Of a DNA stretch of 64,000 bases, positions 62,561 to 64,000 are shown piece by piece. Position numbers and translations under genes: made by a program. This DNA is from Silene latifolia (taxonomy: Eukaryota; Streptophyta; Magnoliopsida; Caryophyllales; Caryophyllaceae): assembly GCF_048544455.1 (NCBI RefSeq), contig NC_133526.1, positions 574,001-638,000 on the forward strand. The letters run 5' to 3'. The notes below the pieces were generated by a model. That model was not told the DNA's origin. It did not search any database and was given only the letters and a program-made list of their open reading frames with translations. Numbering within the stretch: position 1 is the stretch's first letter; every line of letters begins with the position of its first letter.

Positions 62561-64000
62561 ATCTTCCCCCCTTAAAAAGAACTTCGTCCCCGAAGTTCCA
62601 ACCCAACCTATAAAACATGGACACCTAACACTAAGTCTACCAACAACACTTACTTCCACAACATGACTCACGGTATCATCCCAACTACAGCATAGCCTCT
62701 CGACACTAACTCCAATATTATCGAATAACCACAATATAACGTTGCCAACCTTGTCTCACTTCCATAACACTCGAGCACTCAATCCACAAAAGAAGATCAA
62801 TCATCAAAACGGAGTGTTACATTCTACCATCCTTAAAGCGAACTTCGTCCTCGAAGTTTACTCAAATACATAAACATCATCTTCCAACCACAAAACTATC
62901 GGACTCATAATCATTATCATACAATGTCAACACTTTGTTGAAATATTCTCTCATTGCTAAACATCGAATTACTACAAGCACGGTCATGACCTTTAATCAA
63001 ATCAATTAAAACAAATATCCGTCCTCTATGCTACACCAACACTCTACTTCCAATAATATTACGACATGCACAATCCTCAAACGCTATTTGCCGCATCCTA
63101 CTCCTCTTAAGACACATGTTACGTCCTCGTAACTCATTAGTACTAAATCCTCAGCTATACCTCTCATTATCTTCATTGCCACCACATGTGAAAGATACAC
63201 GTGTATAATCTAAACACTTACTATTCCTATATCCAAGGCTCTCTTACTTAAACAGTTATCATACCTCAACTCATTTTGCACTCCATTTAACCAATACCAC
63301 ACAATCCTGATCAAAACAAACACTCTAACTCTTCCACATTACCGCAACACGACATACCTCTCTATATAAACTATATAAAACTCTTATCGCCAAAAGCATA
63401 ACTCACGATCCACACTTTTTACGTACACTCACACGAGATCCTCATGTTCTTTCCTTCATTACCGCAAAACTCATACATAACTTAACATGACACTAATTCC
63501 CCAACACTCTACACTCACTATCTCAACCCAGGATTATGAACCACCTGCATCTTTCAGGTCATTACCACACATGTTTTACGAATCACTAACCATTACCATT
63601 TCTACCAAAGCCTCATCTAGAACAAGATCAAAATTATCAGAAACAACCTATCACAACCGTGTCTCATCATCAATGATTATCGCTATACCATGACAACAAC
63701 GAAAACATATACAACTCTCTTTCATATCATCCTCTACCCTCATTCCCAAACCGAAACTGGTAAGAAACATCAACAAACAAAACAACAGTCTACATGTCTA
63801 ACCGAAACTCACCAGAAACAACAGCAACAAAATAACGATCTGTGCATAACTGGTCTGTACTTTCGGAACTCAATCGTAACCACCCCGTATACTCCACCAC
63901 AACCGGTGACGGCATCGCAACACCGCCACCAACAGCCGCACCGCAGCGCGAAAATGCCCGCATCACAACATGAAGTACCATGCCCGGATCACCACTCGGG
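62561..64000 (-). mobile_element. Gypsy element 2 internal region, non-coding within the window
   Basis: It begins with the polypurine tract and a GAACTTCGTCCCCGAAGTTC hairpin (62579). A second junction-like segment (GAGTGTTACATTCTACC... and GAACTTCGTCCTCGAAGTTT) occurs at 62813-62860, suggesting an internal duplication of the LTR/PPT border. The rest is A/C-rich with no long frame; it may be 3' untranslated spacer or a non-autonomous derivative. Confidence 0.6.

Overview
This window is plant nuclear DNA, almost certainly from a dicot. It shows intron-split coding, CACTA, Helitron, Copia and Gypsy-chromovirus elements, plant L1 LINEs with a DUF4283-type ORF1, and a tRNA-derived SINE. Short repeats around 'actccgta' and the general element style fit Caryophyllales, but that placement is an inference. 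Only one intact host gene is visible: a four-exon Fe(II)/2-oxoglutarate dioxygenase at 31896-36213 (minus strand). There is also a lone first exon of CTP synthase at 11560-11677. Nearly everything else is nested mobile DNA.

Layout. 1-4423: degenerate CACTA element (plus strand) ending at its terminal repeat. 4424-5370: unassigned. 5371-20358: a cluster of related non-LTR retrotransposons on the minus strand, with two long copies (A 5371-9593, D 16215-20358), one 5'-truncated copy (C 12495-13320) and several roughly 100-bp copies of the 3' end. All are joined through (TTA)n tracts. A solo LTR (10193-10907), the CTP synthase exon and a Helitron (13327-16214) sit among them. 20384-25160: a degenerate L1 LINE, also bounded on both sides by (ATT)n. 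25287-31400: AT-rich DNA with a second Helitron, a truncated LINE, a Mutator-type MITE and a SINE. 31854-36333: the dioxygenase gene, with a small Helitron and a hAT-like MITE in intron 2. 37344-42103: a third large Helitron. 42296-56537: a Copia retrotransposon carrying a 1308-bp solo LTR in pol and a complete 7841-bp CACTA element inside its primer-binding site. 57092-57392: a Copia-like solo LTR. 57393 to the window end: a Tekay-like Gypsy chromovirus whose RT is interrupted at 61204 by the LTR of a second, related Gypsy element.

The most interesting system is the non-LTR family at 5371-20358. Its protein runs N-terminal zinc fingers, reverse transcriptase, CCHC knuckle, then a restriction-like (PD-(D/E)xK) endonuclease. 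That is the R2/R4-type layout and not the APE-endonuclease layout of ordinary plant LINEs. Each copy ends in a short A-run fused to (AAT)n, and its 5' end also abuts (AAT)n. This suggests insertion targeted to (TAA)n microsatellites, similar to Dong of the R4 clade. Because each insertion carries or regenerates (TAA)n, the family would build its own landing sites, which could explain the head-to-tail cluster.

Insertion order can be read from target-site duplications and empty sites: the Copia element came before its internal solo LTR and CACTA; a Helitron landed in the (TTA)n tail of non-LTR copy D; a LINE landed on a Helitron 3' terminus; and a MITE landed in one half of an internal Helitron duplication.
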